Positions 15,628-25,441 of a DNA stretch of 64,000 nucleotides are shown piece by piece; positions within the stretch are counted from its first letter, which is position 1, and each line of letters begins with the position of its first letter. The DNA is from Alteromonas abrolhosensis (GTDB lineage: Bacteria > Pseudomonadota > Gammaproteobacteria > Enterobacterales > Alteromonadaceae): contig NZ_MEJH01000016.1 in the NCBI RefSeq assembly GCF_001953635.1, positions 1-64,000 of the forward strand. The letters run 5' to 3'. A model generated the notes under the pieces. That model did not search any database. It saw only the letters and a program-made list of their open reading frames with translations, and was not told the origin of the DNA. Made by a program: the position numbers and the translations under genes.

Positions 15628-18501
15628 ATGAGTTCAGATAGTCAATTTTCAGTTGGTCAGCGTTGGTTAAGCAACACAGAAATAGAGTTGGGGTTAGGTG
15701 TCGTTATCGGCAGCGATTTCCGTTCAGTAGAAGTGCTTTATCCAGCAACGGGAGAAGCGCGAAAATACACTAAACAAGACGCCCCGCTTACGCGACTAAT
15801 TTTTGAAATTGGCGAGACGGTCAAAAGCCAAGACGGCTGGGAAATGACCATTACTGAAAAAGAAGAAAGCCAAGGGCTTTTCATTTATCACGGACTTCGC
15901 GAAGACACCAAAGCGCAGGCCCGATTACCTGAAACCATGCTAGACAGCCACATCCGCTTGAACCAACCTGAAAAGCGTTTATTCAGTCAGCAACTGGACA
16001 ACCCAAAGTGGTTCGACTTACGCGAACGTGCTCTCGACTATCAATACGATTATTTACGCTCTAGCACTATCGGCCTTGCTGGCGCACGTATCTCACTTAT
16101 CCCGCACCAGCTGCACATTGCATCAGAGGTAGGCGGCAGACATGCACCTCGCGTTCTGCTTGCCGATGAAGTAGGTCTTGGTAAAACCATTGAAGCTGCG
16201 TTAATTATTCACCAGCAGCTTAAAACAGGCCGCGCAGAGCGCGTGCTTATTTTGGTTCCAGACTCGCTTATGCACCAATGGTTGGTTGAAATGCTACGCC
16301 GGGTGAACCTTCCTTTTGCCATTTACGACGAAAGCCGCTGCGAAGCGATAGAGAAGAGTGAAGGACTAAGCGAAGGCTTCGAAGATGACGAAACGTCTGA
16401 TGCAAGCGCTGTGAACCCATTTGAAAACGATCAGCTGGTACTTTGCAGTATCGACTTTCTAAGCAAAAGTGAAAAACGCCAGCAGCAAATTCAAGCTGCA
16501 GGTTGGGACTTAATGGTTGTCGATGAAGCCCACCACCTTGCATGGTCAAGTGAAGCGCCATCTGCTGAATACCTGTGTGTTGAAGCGTTAGCCAATAAAA
16601 CACCTGGTGTATTACTGCTTACCGCAACGCCTGATCAACTTGGCCACGAAAGCCACTTTGCACGCTTGCGCCTGCTTGACCCGGCTCGCTTCCATAGCTA
16701 CGACGCTTTCTTAGATGAAGAGTCGAAATACAGCCAGCTTGCCGATGCGGTAGCGCCATTACTTTCAGACGCCGAGCCTAACGACAAACAGCGCAGCAAA
16801 CTTGCTGAGTTCGCGCCTGACGTAATGGAACATGCGGGGGACTTAAGTTCACCAGAAAATCGCCACGCGCTATTGCATCAACTTATCGACTGTCACGGCA
16901 CCGGTCGTATGCTGTTTAGAAACCGCCGAGCCAATATCGAAGGCTTTCCGATGCGTAAATTAAGCGCTTACGAGCTGGCTTTACCTGAGGTTTATTCAGA
17001 TGCAGTGAGCGGCGGCGACTTAACCTATTCACTGTATCCTGAACGTATGGCAAGTGTGGTTAACAGCTGGACTAAACACGACCCTCGCGTTGAATGGCTG
17101 CTTGATTTCATGCAAAGCGTTAAGCCAGAAAAAATTCTGCTTATTTGCGCAAGTGCCCGCACAGCACAGGAGCTGGGTGAGGTTATTCGCACGCAAACCG
17201 GCATTCGCCACAGCGTATTCCACGAAGGCATGAGCATTGTCGAGCGCGACAAGGCGGCCCATTACTTTGCCGATGAGGAAGACGGCGCACAAATTCTATT
17301 ATGTAGTGAAATAGGTAGTGAAGGACGTAACTTTCAGTTTGCACACCACTTGGTGCTGTTCGATTTACCTATTACGCCTGACCTGCTGGAACAACGTATT
17401 GGTCGTCTTGACCGTATTGGACAAACTCAAACCGTACAAATTCACGTGCCATATTTGGCGAAAACCGCGCAGCACGTATTGCTAGATTGGTATCACGAAG
17501 GGCTTAATGCCTTCGAGAAAACTTGCCCTACGGGCTCTGGCGTGTTCGACGATGTTAAGCCTTTGCTTATTGGTGCTTGTTTACACCCTGACGATATGAG
17601 CGCGCGTGACGAGCTAGTAAACATGAGTGTTACGCTAAATAGCCAGCTCGTGGCGCAGCTTGAAGCCGGTCGCGATCGTCTTCTTGAGCTTAATGCCTCG
17701 GGCGAAGGCCGCGTAGAGCAACTGCTTGAAGATATTATTACCCTTGATAGCGAGCAAGATTTGTCGCGCTTTATGGGTCGCGTTTTCGATGCTATCGGTG
17801 TTCAGCAGGATGAAAAAGGCAATGACTGCTTTATTCTTATGCCAACAGAATCGATGGTGAGCCAGCTTCCAGGTCTTGACCCAGAAGGCATGACAGTGAC
17901 TTACAAACGTCGCGTTGCCACAACACTAGAGAACGTGCAGTTTTTAAGTTGGGACCACCCGCTGGTACATACTGCCATTGACGTTGTACTCACTGACGTA
18001 CATGGTAAAAGCAGCATGGGCTTTATTGCCGAGCCGTCTTTACCGAAGGGCGCTTACTGGATAGAAGCGCTGTTCGTACTGCAAGCCCAAGCACCGAAAT
18101 CACTTCAGCTAGGCCGCTTCTTGCCACAAACCCCAGTGCGAGTTTGTTTAGACGCGCAAGGCAATCCGTCTGATTTAAGCTTCGATGTTAAGCGTAAAAT
18201 TGGTCGTAAGATCTCTGCGCAACTTTTAAAAGCGTTACAGCAGCCCCTTGAACTTGCCATTGAGAAGGCGCGCAAGCTTGCCCACCAGCAGGCGAATCAA
18301 AAGCAACACGACGCGCTTAACAATATGCATAGCACGCTTAACGAAGAAATACAGCGCCTACGCGACCTTCAAAAGCGCAATCCAGCTGTTCGCGACAGCG
18401 AAATTGAGTTTATTGAAACCCAAATGAATGCCTTAGATAAAGTTATTCAAGAGGCTGACGTGCAGCTGGACGCCATTCGAATTGTGGTGAACAACCCGTA
18501 A
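15628..18501 (+). CDS. rapA: RNA polymerase-associated ATPase RapA (HepA)
   Basis: A 957-residue Swi2/Snf2-type ATPase that binds RNA polymerase and helps recycle it after transcription. The N-terminal Tudor-like part (1-110) begins QFSVGQRWLSNTEIELGLG, matching E. coli RapA (968 aa). The helicase core has LADEVGLGKTIEAALI (Walker A, about 179), VVDEAHHLAW, LLLTATP, and in the second lobe SEIGSEGRNFQFAHHLVLFD and EQRIGRLDRIGQ. The C-terminal 300 residues are the RapA-specific region. It is followed 49 bases later by rluA, the same order as in E. coli, so the two are likely cotranscribed. Confidence 0.95.
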   Translation: MSSDSQFSVGQRWLSNTEIELGLGVVIGSDFRSVEVLYPATGEARKYTKQDAPLTRLIFEIGETVKSQDGWEMTITEKEESQGLFIYHGLREDTKAQARLPETMLDSHIRLNQPEKRLFSQQLDNPKWFDLRERALDYQYDYLRSSTIGLAGARISLIPHQLHIASEVGGRHAPRVLLADEVGLGKTIEAALIIHQQLKTGRAERVLILVPDSLMHQWLVEMLRRVNLPFAIYDESRCEAIEKSEGLSEGFEDDETSDASAVNPFENDQLVLCSIDFLSKSEKRQQQIQAAGWDLMVVDEAHHLAWSSEAPSAEYLCVEALANKTPGVLLLTATPDQLGHESHFARLRLLDPARFHSYDAFLDEESKYSQLADAVAPLLSDAEPNDKQRSKLAEFAPDVMEHAGDLSSPENRHALLHQLIDCHGTGRMLFRNRRANIEGFPMRKLSAYELALPEVYSDAVSGGDLTYSLYPERMASVVNSWTKHDPRVEWLLDFMQSVKPEKILLICASARTAQELGEVIRTQTGIRHSVFHEGMSIVERDKAAHYFADEEDGAQILLCSEIGSEGRNFQFAHHLVLFDLPITPDLLEQRIGRLDRIGQTQTVQIHVPYLAKTAQHVLLDWYHEGLNAFEKTCPTGSGVFDDVKPLLIGACLHPDDMSARDELVNMSVTLNSQLVAQLEAGRDRLLELNASGEGRVEQLLEDIITLDSEQDLSRFMGRVFDAIGVQQDEKGNDCFILMPTESMVSQLPGLDPEGMTVTYKRRVATTLENVQFLSWDHPLVHTAIDVVLTDVHGKSSMGFIAEPSLPKGAYWIEALFVLQAQAPKSLQLGRFLPQTPVRVCLDAQGNPSDLSFDVKRKIGRKISAQLLKALQQPLELAIEKARKLAHQQANQKQHDALNNMHSTLNEEIQRLRDLQKRNPAVRDSEIEFIETQMNALDKVIQEADVQLDAIRIVVNNP

Positions 18502-18550
18502 CTGAGAAACGTGAACCATCACAACCGCGATAGTGAAGCAACGAGTACAT

Positions 18551-19267
18551 ATGGCTAACCCAAGTTTTGTTTATAACCCGCCGATGACACCTTATCTTGA
18601 TATTTTGTATCAAGATGACGATATGATAGTTGCGCATAAGCCTAGCGGGCTATTGAGCGTTCCGGGTAAAGCATTAGAGCACCGCGATTCTTTGATTAAC
18701 AGGGTAAACCTTGTGTACCCCACTGCCACAGTTGTCCATAGGTTAGACATGGCGACATCGGGTATCCTGGTGCTGGCACTTAACAAAGATAGCCACCGTC
18801 ATATTTCAAAACAATTTGAGCTTCGACAAACCAAGAAGCGTTACTTTGCCCGTGTTCATGGGCATGTAGAACAAGACAGCGGAGAGGTTAATCTTCCACT
18901 CATTTGCGACTGGCCAAACAGGCCAAAGCAGATAGTAGACTTCGAGCGCGGTAAAAAAGCAGTGACGCGCTTCGATGTTGTCGAGCGCACGCAAGATGAA
19001 AAAGGGCAGCCATATTCTCTCGTTGCCCTTTATCCCATCACCGGTCGCTCTCACCAACTGCGCGTGCATATGCTTGCTTTAGGTCACCCCATTTTAGGGG
19101 ATAGACTCTATGCCCATGAAGAAGCGCTATCCATGGCACCTCGCTTACAACTACATGCGGAAAGCTTAAGTTTTTCACACCCCACACATGGGCATTGGCA
19201 GCACTTTCAAACTCCTATTCCCTTTAGCCACTATCGACCCGAAGCGCTTTCACTAAGTATTGAGTAG
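18551..19267 (+). CDS. rluA: Dual-specificity rRNA/tRNA pseudouridine synthase RluA
   Basis: A 238-residue pseudouridine synthase. The catalytic block is VVHRLDMATSGILVLAL with the conserved Asp in HRLD. LICDWPNRPKQ and PITGRSHQLRVHMLALGHP are specific to the short RluA type that modifies 23S rRNA position 746 and tRNA position 32. There is no S4 domain, which separates it from RluC and RluD. ATG 18551 was chosen over an in-frame GTG at 18533 because it matches the E. coli N-terminus (short lead before NPP). It is downstream of rapA in the same orientation. Confidence 0.9.
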   Translation: MANPSFVYNPPMTPYLDILYQDDDMIVAHKPSGLLSVPGKALEHRDSLINRVNLVYPTATVVHRLDMATSGILVLALNKDSHRHISKQFELRQTKKRYFARVHGHVEQDSGEVNLPLICDWPNRPKQIVDFERGKKAVTRFDVVERTQDEKGQPYSLVALYPITGRSHQLRVHMLALGHPILGDRLYAHEEALSMAPRLQLHAESLSFSHPTHGHWQHFQTPIPFSHYRPEALSLSIE

Positions 19268-19438
19268 CATAAAAGCGCTATCCTACTTTAATTACTGTTA
19301 TCAGATTGCTTTGCGCACTGACTTTAGTTTTACACTAACTTGCCGATATCCTTGATAGAACGATTTAGTGGTTAAATTGATTTCGCGCTGGCGCTCCCGC
19401 ACGAATCAGAGTAATAGCGAAAGGCACTTCACTTTTTT

Positions 19439-20326
19439 ATGAAAAGGCACGCTCTTCTTTTAACATTTGCAGTTATCGCTTCACTACTGCCTATGACAGC
19501 TCACTGTGACTTTTTCACAGACGTGAGTCATGCCTATTTGCCAGGAGAAGTAAAACCTTTGATGATTGGCGAAGTAGAAGCCCCCATTATAGAAATTGAA
19601 GCGCAAACACCATTACCTTTGGGTGTGGCCATCATCCTCACTGAGCCTTTTCCTTCTAGCCTAACGCTTTCTCAAGGACACAGCCTTGCCAATTTGCTTG
19701 CTGAAAAAGGCTGGAATGTAGTGATAAGCCCGTTTAATTTACCTGTGGATGTTACTTCCCCTCAAAACACGTTAGAAGAAACCGACAGCGCAACAGGCCC
19801 AAGTGAAGCGTCAACGGCCACGCAGGTAGAGAGTATCCATCCAAGAAGCAATCAACTTACCCAGTACCTCAACTTTGAATCTTCAACTTCTGCACTTAAC
19901 GTGCAGCTGAACGCGCTGAATAATTATCTACAAGACAGAGCTGGCTACCGAATGGTAATTGCGCAAGGCATGCTTGCTACAACCTACTTGTCTGTCGTGG
20001 AGAAACAACCTCAGCTACACCCTGACACCTTTGTCGCCATTTCCCCTTTTTGGCCAGAAGAGACAACGAATACATTAGTTATAGATAATATAGCGCAATC
20101 CAGTTTTCCAATATTAGATTTGTCACTCAGTGGATTTAATGACTGGGCGAACAGCACTACGCAAAAGCGAAAAGTAAGCGCGAAGAATGCACTAAAAATG
20201 CACTATCGTCAGATAATTATTCCAAGTAATTTATTAGCCTTTAGTATAAAGGAATTTCAGAAACCCCCTCACATTCAACTAGTTGCAAATAGCACTATCG
20301 GCTGGACACGGCACCTAGGCTGGTAA
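19439..20326 (+). CDS. DUF3530 family exported protein
   Basis: 295 residues with a signal peptide (MKRHALLLTFAVIASLLPMT, cleavage near AHC). The body matches the DUF3530 family, described as alpha/beta-hydrolase-like: PLPLGVAIILTEPF near the start, SLANLLAEKGWNVV, then YRMVIAQGMLATTYLSV where a hydrolase would carry its nucleophile elbow, and PDTFVAISPFWP. The usual GxSxG is not present (AQGML instead), so catalysis is doubtful. A low-complexity Thr/Ser/Glu-rich insert covers about 105-140. There is no obvious operon partner, and the preceding 171 bp show no terminator. Confidence 0.65.
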   Translation: MKRHALLLTFAVIASLLPMTAHCDFFTDVSHAYLPGEVKPLMIGEVEAPIIEIEAQTPLPLGVAIILTEPFPSSLTLSQGHSLANLLAEKGWNVVISPFNLPVDVTSPQNTLEETDSATGPSEASTATQVESIHPRSNQLTQYLNFESSTSALNVQLNALNNYLQDRAGYRMVIAQGMLATTYLSVVEKQPQLHPDTFVAISPFWPEETTNTLVIDNIAQSSFPILDLSLSGFNDWANSTTQKRKVSAKNALKMHYRQIIIPSNLLAFSIKEFQKPPHIQLVANSTIGWTRHLGW

Positions 20327-20468
20327 TTCTCTCATTAACCCATTACGCTAAATTAGTATCCAAAACAATTACCTAAATTTTAGGGTGTAAATAGCAAGCC
20401 TCTGTCCTAAGCAGTAAAATTGTTATGAACTATAATACTTTTAGCAAACATAAACGGTTGAGTAACTT

Positions 20469-20792
20469 GTGAGTGTTCAAGATTTCGTAGATAACAAAGC
20501 AAAACAGCTGTGTTTCTATTTGAGAGCATTTTGGCAAGGAGAGCTTCCTATCGAGGAGATCGAACTATTCTTTTGGGATAGTATGGAAGAATGGGGGCAA
20601 ATTGATTACACCTTAACGCAGCCCTACACGCAGAAAGAGCGAGTTTTTTGGCACTTACTTCATCAAGTACACTACTGGAATGAAGACAAGCTAATTAACG
20701 ACCAATTTTTGGTTGATGAGTTAAACAACTGCGTGAATTTCCTTGAAGGTTTGGGACACTGCCCCTTAGACTGCGTTGGCATTCGCCCATAG
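20469..20792 (+). CDS. Hypothetical protein (107 aa)
   Basis: A soluble 107-residue protein with many aromatic and acidic residues (CFYLRAFWQGELPIEEIELF, FFWDSMEEWGQIDY, ERVFWHLLHQVHYW). It has four cysteines, two of them close together near the C-terminus (GHCPLDCVGI). There is no signal peptide or membrane helix. It starts at GTG 20469; ATG is absent nearby. The composition looks like a real, well-packed protein, but I recognise no domain. The AmpG-like gene follows on the same strand after about 85 bases, so the two may share a transcript. Confidence 0.7.
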   Translation: MSVQDFVDNKAKQLCFYLRAFWQGELPIEEIELFFWDSMEEWGQIDYTLTQPYTQKERVFWHLLHQVHYWNEDKLINDQFLVDELNNCVNFLEGLGHCPLDCVGIRP

Positions 20793-20877
20793 TAAAACTT
20801 TCACTTCAACGCGTTATTGCTTCTCACTGTGGTTCGTGGCTCAATATGCCTTTGTTTTCCCATCCAAGGCTGCAGTT

Positions 20878-22182
20878 TTGCTTAATGCTTTAAAAACGTT
20901 TAACGACAGACGATACCTCAGTATATTTCTTTTCGGTATTTCCAGTGGCTTTCCGTGGATCATGATTGGCTCAGTGCTATCTGCCTGGTTGAAAGATGAA
21001 GGATTGTCTCGCTCAGCCATTGGCTTATTCGGTATTATCTTTGCCACTTATTCCTTTAATTTTCTCTGGTCTCCACTTGTCGACAAGATCAAGCCCCCAC
21101 TGTTAGGTCAACGACGAGGTTGGATATTCGCCATGCAAGGCTGTGTAGTTTTGCTGTGTCTAGTCATGTCTCAACTCACTACCGACCAAGATTTGTTTTA
21201 TGTTGCTTTGGTTGGTTTACTCATTGCTATTGCCTCAGCCACGCAAGATATCGCCATTGATGGTTTTCGTATCGACTGTATCGCGCAAGATGACAAAGAT
21301 GGCATGTCAGCTGCGTCTTCGGTAGCTACCGCTGGATGGTGGACAGGTTATGGCGGGCTCGGCGCTATCCCCTTCTTCTTGGCTGACATGACATCTTGGA
21401 CTTGGCCAAACATCTATCTTTTACTCGGTGCTCTCATGGCTTTATTGATGTGCGCCACGTGCTTTGCTAACGAACCGCAAATTGACCGCGATGCTTTGCT
21501 AGAAAAGATAACGGCCAAGAATGAAAACCAGTCTCCCGTTTTTCACTGGATTCAATCTACGCTGATCACACCCTTCGCTGAGTTCTTCAATCGCAACGGT
21601 GTTAAGTTAGCGGCGTCATTTTTGTTGTTCATTTTTCTTTTTAAAATCGGCGAAGCCTTTCTAGGCCGTATGAGTATCGTTTTTTATAAAGAAATTGGTT
21701 TTTCTAATAGCGATATCGCTACCTACTCAAAGTTGCTTAATTGGTGGGTAACCATTGTATTTTCACTGCTAGGTGGTTTGGTAAACATTCGCTACGGTAT
21801 TTACCGCGGGCTAATGATTGCAGGCGTGGCAATGGCGGCGTCGAACTTACTATTTGCACTGATTGCGCAGACAGGCCCATCTACATCGCTTCTGGCTATA
21901 ACAGTTATCGTCGATGGCTTTACCGGAGCGTGGAGTACCGTGGCAATGGTGGCGTTCATTTCGCTCTTATGTAACCGCGCATTCAGCGCGACTCAGTATG
22001 CACTTATGGCGTCACTCAGTGTAGCGGGCAGAACTCTGGTCGCTTCAAGTAGCGGTTTGGTAGTAGACAGCCTAGAAGGTAATTGGAGTTTATTCTTTAT
22101 TCTTACGGCAGTTATGGTGATTCCAAGTCTCTGCTTTCTATACTCAATTAGACATCATATAAAGCAAGTAGAAGCGACGTAA
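20878..22182 (+). CDS. AmpG-like MFS transporter
   Basis: An MFS permease of about 434 residues with roughly twelve membrane helices. The N-terminal block FLFGISSGFPWIMIGSVLSAWL, the motif FNFLWSPLVDKIKPP and LGQRRGWIFAMQ match the AmpG muropeptide permease family, which imports anhydro-muropeptides for cell-wall recycling. Later motifs such as ATQDIAIDGFRID are also typical. The start is uncertain: TTG 20878 has AAGG eight bases upstream and matches the family N-terminus, and GTG 20836 and TTG 20776 are in frame. No other recycling gene is adjacent, so the substrate remains inferred. Confidence 0.75.
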   Translation: MLNALKTFNDRRYLSIFLFGISSGFPWIMIGSVLSAWLKDEGLSRSAIGLFGIIFATYSFNFLWSPLVDKIKPPLLGQRRGWIFAMQGCVVLLCLVMSQLTTDQDLFYVALVGLLIAIASATQDIAIDGFRIDCIAQDDKDGMSAASSVATAGWWTGYGGLGAIPFFLADMTSWTWPNIYLLLGALMALLMCATCFANEPQIDRDALLEKITAKNENQSPVFHWIQSTLITPFAEFFNRNGVKLAASFLLFIFLFKIGEAFLGRMSIVFYKEIGFSNSDIATYSKLLNWWVTIVFSLLGGLVNIRYGIYRGLMIAGVAMAASNLLFALIAQTGPSTSLLAITVIVDGFTGAWSTVAMVAFISLLCNRAFSATQYALMASLSVAGRTLVASSSGLVVDSLEGNWSLFFILTAVMVIPSLCFLYSIRHHIKQVEAT

Positions 22183-22247
22183 TTTAATCTTACTTTCTTG
22201 CAAGTTAGCATTAGTTGCCTACATTTAAGGTAGGTAACTCTACCGCA

Positions 22248-24455
22248 ATGTATTTGCAAGGAAGAACGTTGAGCTCGAACAAGGCCAGTCAGTCGCAACG
22301 CAATTCATCATATACTTCGCGTGCATTCACGTTTCCTAAAGTGAATGCGACTGCGCTGCTAATAGCTACCATTACCATAGTGGTGTTGCTTGTATTAATG
22401 AGCAAACAACAAACACTCATAACTTCCCTAAAACATCAAAGTTATTTAGAAGATAGCATTCTCGCCACCGAGCACAGGCTCACTCAGTTTAAAACTCTGA
22501 TGGAAAGCGGTTCCACGCCGACTGCCGCATCCTATGCTATTTTAAAGCGAGAGCTTCAAGTCAGCTATCAAAGCGTTTCCGAGTATCTTAACAACCATTC
22601 AGATCAACTAATTAGCCCCCTAGTTTTGTCGAAGGAGGACTTTCTAAGTGCAGAGGAAGGCCTGGCTCACGCATCCGCAAGGCATATTGCTAAAACAACC
22701 CTGAACTTACTCCATACACTGATTGAAGTTCCACCGTCTGAGACTGCACAATATATCCAACAGCAATTCAGCCTCTTACCAATGGTTACAGCCATACAGG
22801 CGGAAGAAAAAGCGGTACTGCTCCGTATTCAGGAATTACGTCATAAAATGCTGCTTACCACTATTTTTGGTGTGATTATCATTGTGCTTTGGTACTTTGT
22901 TACATGGCTCTTTTTCAGAAGCAACATCAATAAATCACCTCAAAAGTTTGTAAGGTCTAAACTAAGGCTTGCGATTGTCGATGACGAACGAGATTTACAG
23001 AACAAGGAATTTCTGAAGCTGATTAGCCATGAGTTCCGAGCGCCAATAAGTGCAATTATCAGTGCTCTTGAGCTTATTCCTAACATGGAAGAACAGCGCA
23101 GCAGATTAATTCAGCAGGCAGAGCAATCAAGCTATCGGCTACTCAACCTTACCAACAGCCTCACCGATGTGTTAAGTAACAACTCTGAAGACGACCTTCA
23201 CTTTTCAGAAGTTGATTTGATCAGTTTACTCGACGAATGTATCTCGCCTTTTTCTGTAAGAGTGAAAGACAAGAAGATAGAATTTAATATGCACTGTAGT
23301 CACAGTGTACCTCACTTCGCTGAAACCGATCCTGTTGCACTTTCAAAAGTAGTGGTGAACATTCTTGATAATGCCGTTAAGTTTACGGCAAATGGACTGA
23401 TTGACGTCACGGTCACTACGCTGGTAAAAAATCAGGGAATTTTTCTAGTTATTATTATCAGCGACACGGGTATTGGCATTGACGAGGCAACGCAAAAACG
23501 CATGTTTGAGCGTTTCTATCGAGGGGAACATTCAACTGGGCAACGCTTCCCAGGTGCCGGTATCGGCTTATCTGTAGCGAAGCGTAGTATTGATAAGCTG
23601 GGTGGAGCGTTACAAGTTACCAGCACGGTGGGGGTTGGCTCAGAGTTTAAAATTCTCCTTCCCTTAAAGCCTGTAGACGAGCTTCCCGTTACTAACGCCA
23701 CGCCATCTAACGCTATCTTTGCCGTTGTTGACGATTTGGAAATTTCGAGACTGCATTTACAGTCGATAATCACTAAGGAAGGCTTTAGTGCGCGCTCGTT
23801 TTCATCTGGCGCAAACTTGCTTAACCTGCACGAAGAAATACTGCAGTTTTCAGGCATTATTGCCGACTTGTATATGCCGGGCATGAACGGCCTTGAGCTA
23901 GTAAAAACCCTTCAGGCCATATTTGGCGAACGAGTCCCACCAGTGATTGTCTTGTCGGCCACGCCAGACATTGCCAATATTATTGCCAACAGCGAACTAC
24001 CCATTTACCAAAGCTTTGTTAAGCCCATTGATAGAAACAGGTTCGTGGATGCGCTGCACCACCTTACCGCTAGCAATGCAAAAACTATTGAGAGTTCAAA
24101 AAAGGCTAATGTGTTAGTCGTAGAAGATGAGCCTATTAACGCGGAGATGGTGGAATATATGCTTCAGTGTATGGGGCACGAGGTCACTGTAAGTTACACG
24201 GGAGACGATGCAATTAGTAGAGTGAATGAAAATGCTTTCGACTGCGTGCTGCTTGATATCAATCTGCCGGATATCAATGGCTTGGAAGTCGCTAAAATTA
24301 TGAAGGAGGGCCACCCAGACCTTCCAATTATTGCCCTCACGGCGAATGCCCACAGGAACGATAAAGAAGCTTCACTTCGGGCTGGCGTTCGCTACCACTT
24401 GGTGAAGCCGGTTACCTTTCAAGAGCTTAAAAACACATTGCGCTTAGCGCTTTGA
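22248..24455 (+). CDS. Hybrid sensor histidine kinase with two receiver domains
   Basis: About 735 residues. Two membrane helices (about 35-52 and 200-222) frame a periplasmic helical sensor region. The kinase core has the H-box FLKLISHEFRAPISAI with His261, the N-box VVNILDNAVKF, G1 DTGIGID and G2 GAGIGLSVAK. Two receiver domains follow: REC1 with Asp540 in IIADLYMPGMNG and REC2 with Asp670 in VLLDINLPDINGLE. No phosphotransfer domain is present, so an external Hpt or direct transfer to another regulator is expected. The frame is open from TTG 22215. ATG 22248 or TTG 22269 (AAGGA six bases upstream) are better starts. It converges with the diguanylate cyclase gene, 11 bp between the stops. 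Confidence 0.9.
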   Translation: MYLQGRTLSSNKASQSQRNSSYTSRAFTFPKVNATALLIATITIVVLLVLMSKQQTLITSLKHQSYLEDSILATEHRLTQFKTLMESGSTPTAASYAILKRELQVSYQSVSEYLNNHSDQLISPLVLSKEDFLSAEEGLAHASARHIAKTTLNLLHTLIEVPPSETAQYIQQQFSLLPMVTAIQAEEKAVLLRIQELRHKMLLTTIFGVIIIVLWYFVTWLFFRSNINKSPQKFVRSKLRLAIVDDERDLQNKEFLKLISHEFRAPISAIISALELIPNMEEQRSRLIQQAEQSSYRLLNLTNSLTDVLSNNSEDDLHFSEVDLISLLDECISPFSVRVKDKKIEFNMHCSHSVPHFAETDPVALSKVVVNILDNAVKFTANGLIDVTVTTLVKNQGIFLVIIISDTGIGIDEATQKRMFERFYRGEHSTGQRFPGAGIGLSVAKRSIDKLGGALQVTSTVGVGSEFKILLPLKPVDELPVTNATPSNAIFAVVDDLEISRLHLQSIITKEGFSARSFSSGANLLNLHEEILQFSGIIADLYMPGMNGLELVKTLQAIFGERVPPVIVLSATPDIANIIANSELPIYQSFVKPIDRNRFVDALHHLTASNAKTIESSKKANVLVVEDEPINAEMVEYMLQCMGHEVTVSYTGDDAISRVNENAFDCVLLDINLPDINGLEVAKIMKEGHPDLPIIALTANAHRNDKEASLRAGVRYHLVKPVTFQELKNTLRLAL

Positions 24456-24466
24456 CTCAACAAGCC

Positions 24467-25441
24467 CTAAGCATAAACGCGATACTGATTTCGACCTTTT
24501 TCCTTTGCTTCATAAAGCGCTTGGTCTGCGCATTCTAGCCAAGCCATTGCTCCTTTAAAATCAGAAGAAAACTGTGCAAGACCAAGGCTTACCGTAAAGC
24601 TTATCGACTCGCCTTCGTGCTCGACAACCAACCGCTGAGCAAGCTGACGAATACGCTCGGCAACGACCTTGGCATCTTCGACCGATGAATCATTCAAAAT
24701 AATAGCGAACTCCTCACCGCCGTAACGCCCTGCAAGGTCGGTTTCCCGTACACAGCGCTTAATCAGCGCTGCCAGCATCTTAATGACCTTGTCCCCAGCC
24801 TGATGGCCGTAGGTATCATTAATGCGCTTAAAGTGGTCGATATCGAGCATAAGCGCAGTACTTGGCTTCTCTCTGCGCACACACAGCTTGTGCATCTCAT
24901 CAAAGCGTTCTTGCCAATAACGACGATTAAAAAGACCTGTCAGGCCATCTACACGACTTGCTGTTTTCAGCTCTTCGTTAAGATGTTCCATTCCTTGCTT
25001 GCCAAGCGCCTGTTCAGTTACGTCGTACACCAGCATGCAAAATCGTTCTACGCTGCCACGCTTATCAACGATAGGAAACATAGTCACGTTTTGGTACATA
25101 AACTCTGCGGCGCTGGTTACAGGACGGTTGCAGCCAAACTTAAACAAGTAAGGGCGCTGCTCCCAAATAATAAACACCGGGCTTTTTAAGTTAAATACGG
25201 GGTCAACTTTGGTTCTAAGCCACTTTTCTTCTATCTCGGGGAAATGAGCAAAGAGGCTGTCTCCAATAATTGCTTCCGCTTTTTTTGCACCGTGGTTTTC
25301 AAGAAACTTATTCCACACTTGAACCTTGAAGTTGCGATCCAGAACCGCAATACCAACCTCAATGGAATCAAGTAATTCTTCAGGCACTTGAGATGAACTC
25401 ATTAAAGCGCCTGTAGCAAGCGCATCTGTTGAAGCATTCAT
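24467..25441 (-). CDS. Diguanylate cyclase (PAS-GGDEF)
   Basis: 324 residues. A PAS domain (about 26-140) precedes a GGDEF domain (about 160-324) with MLDIDHFKRINDTYGHQAGD, the active-site GGEEF at 241-245 and an inhibitory-site RxxD (RETD 232-235) five residues before it. It should make cyclic di-GMP and be feedback-inhibited. No membrane segment is seen, so it is cytoplasmic. The start codon overlaps the stop codon of the receiver-CheC gene by four bases (ATGA), which implies translational coupling; the upstream protein probably works with it. Confidence 0.92.
   Translation of the reverse strand: MNASTDALATGALMSSSQVPEELLDSIEVGIAVLDRNFKVQVWNKFLENHGAKKAEAIIGDSLFAHFPEIEEKWLRTKVDPVFNLKSPVFIIWEQRPYLFKFGCNRPVTSAAEFMYQNVTMFPIVDKRGSVERFCMLVYDVTEQALGKQGMEHLNEELKTASRVDGLTGLFNRRYWQERFDEMHKLCVRREKPSTALMLDIDHFKRINDTYGHQAGDKVIKMLAALIKRCVRETDLAGRYGGEEFAIILNDSSVEDAKVVAERIRQLAQRLVVEHEGESISFTVSLGLAQFSSDFKGAMAWLECADQALYEAKEKGRNQYRVYA

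Noticed and set aside
24803-25189. 128-codon plus-strand frame inside the diguanylate cyclase
   Set aside because: Antisense to conserved GGDEF sequence, with no ribosome binding site or family pattern.
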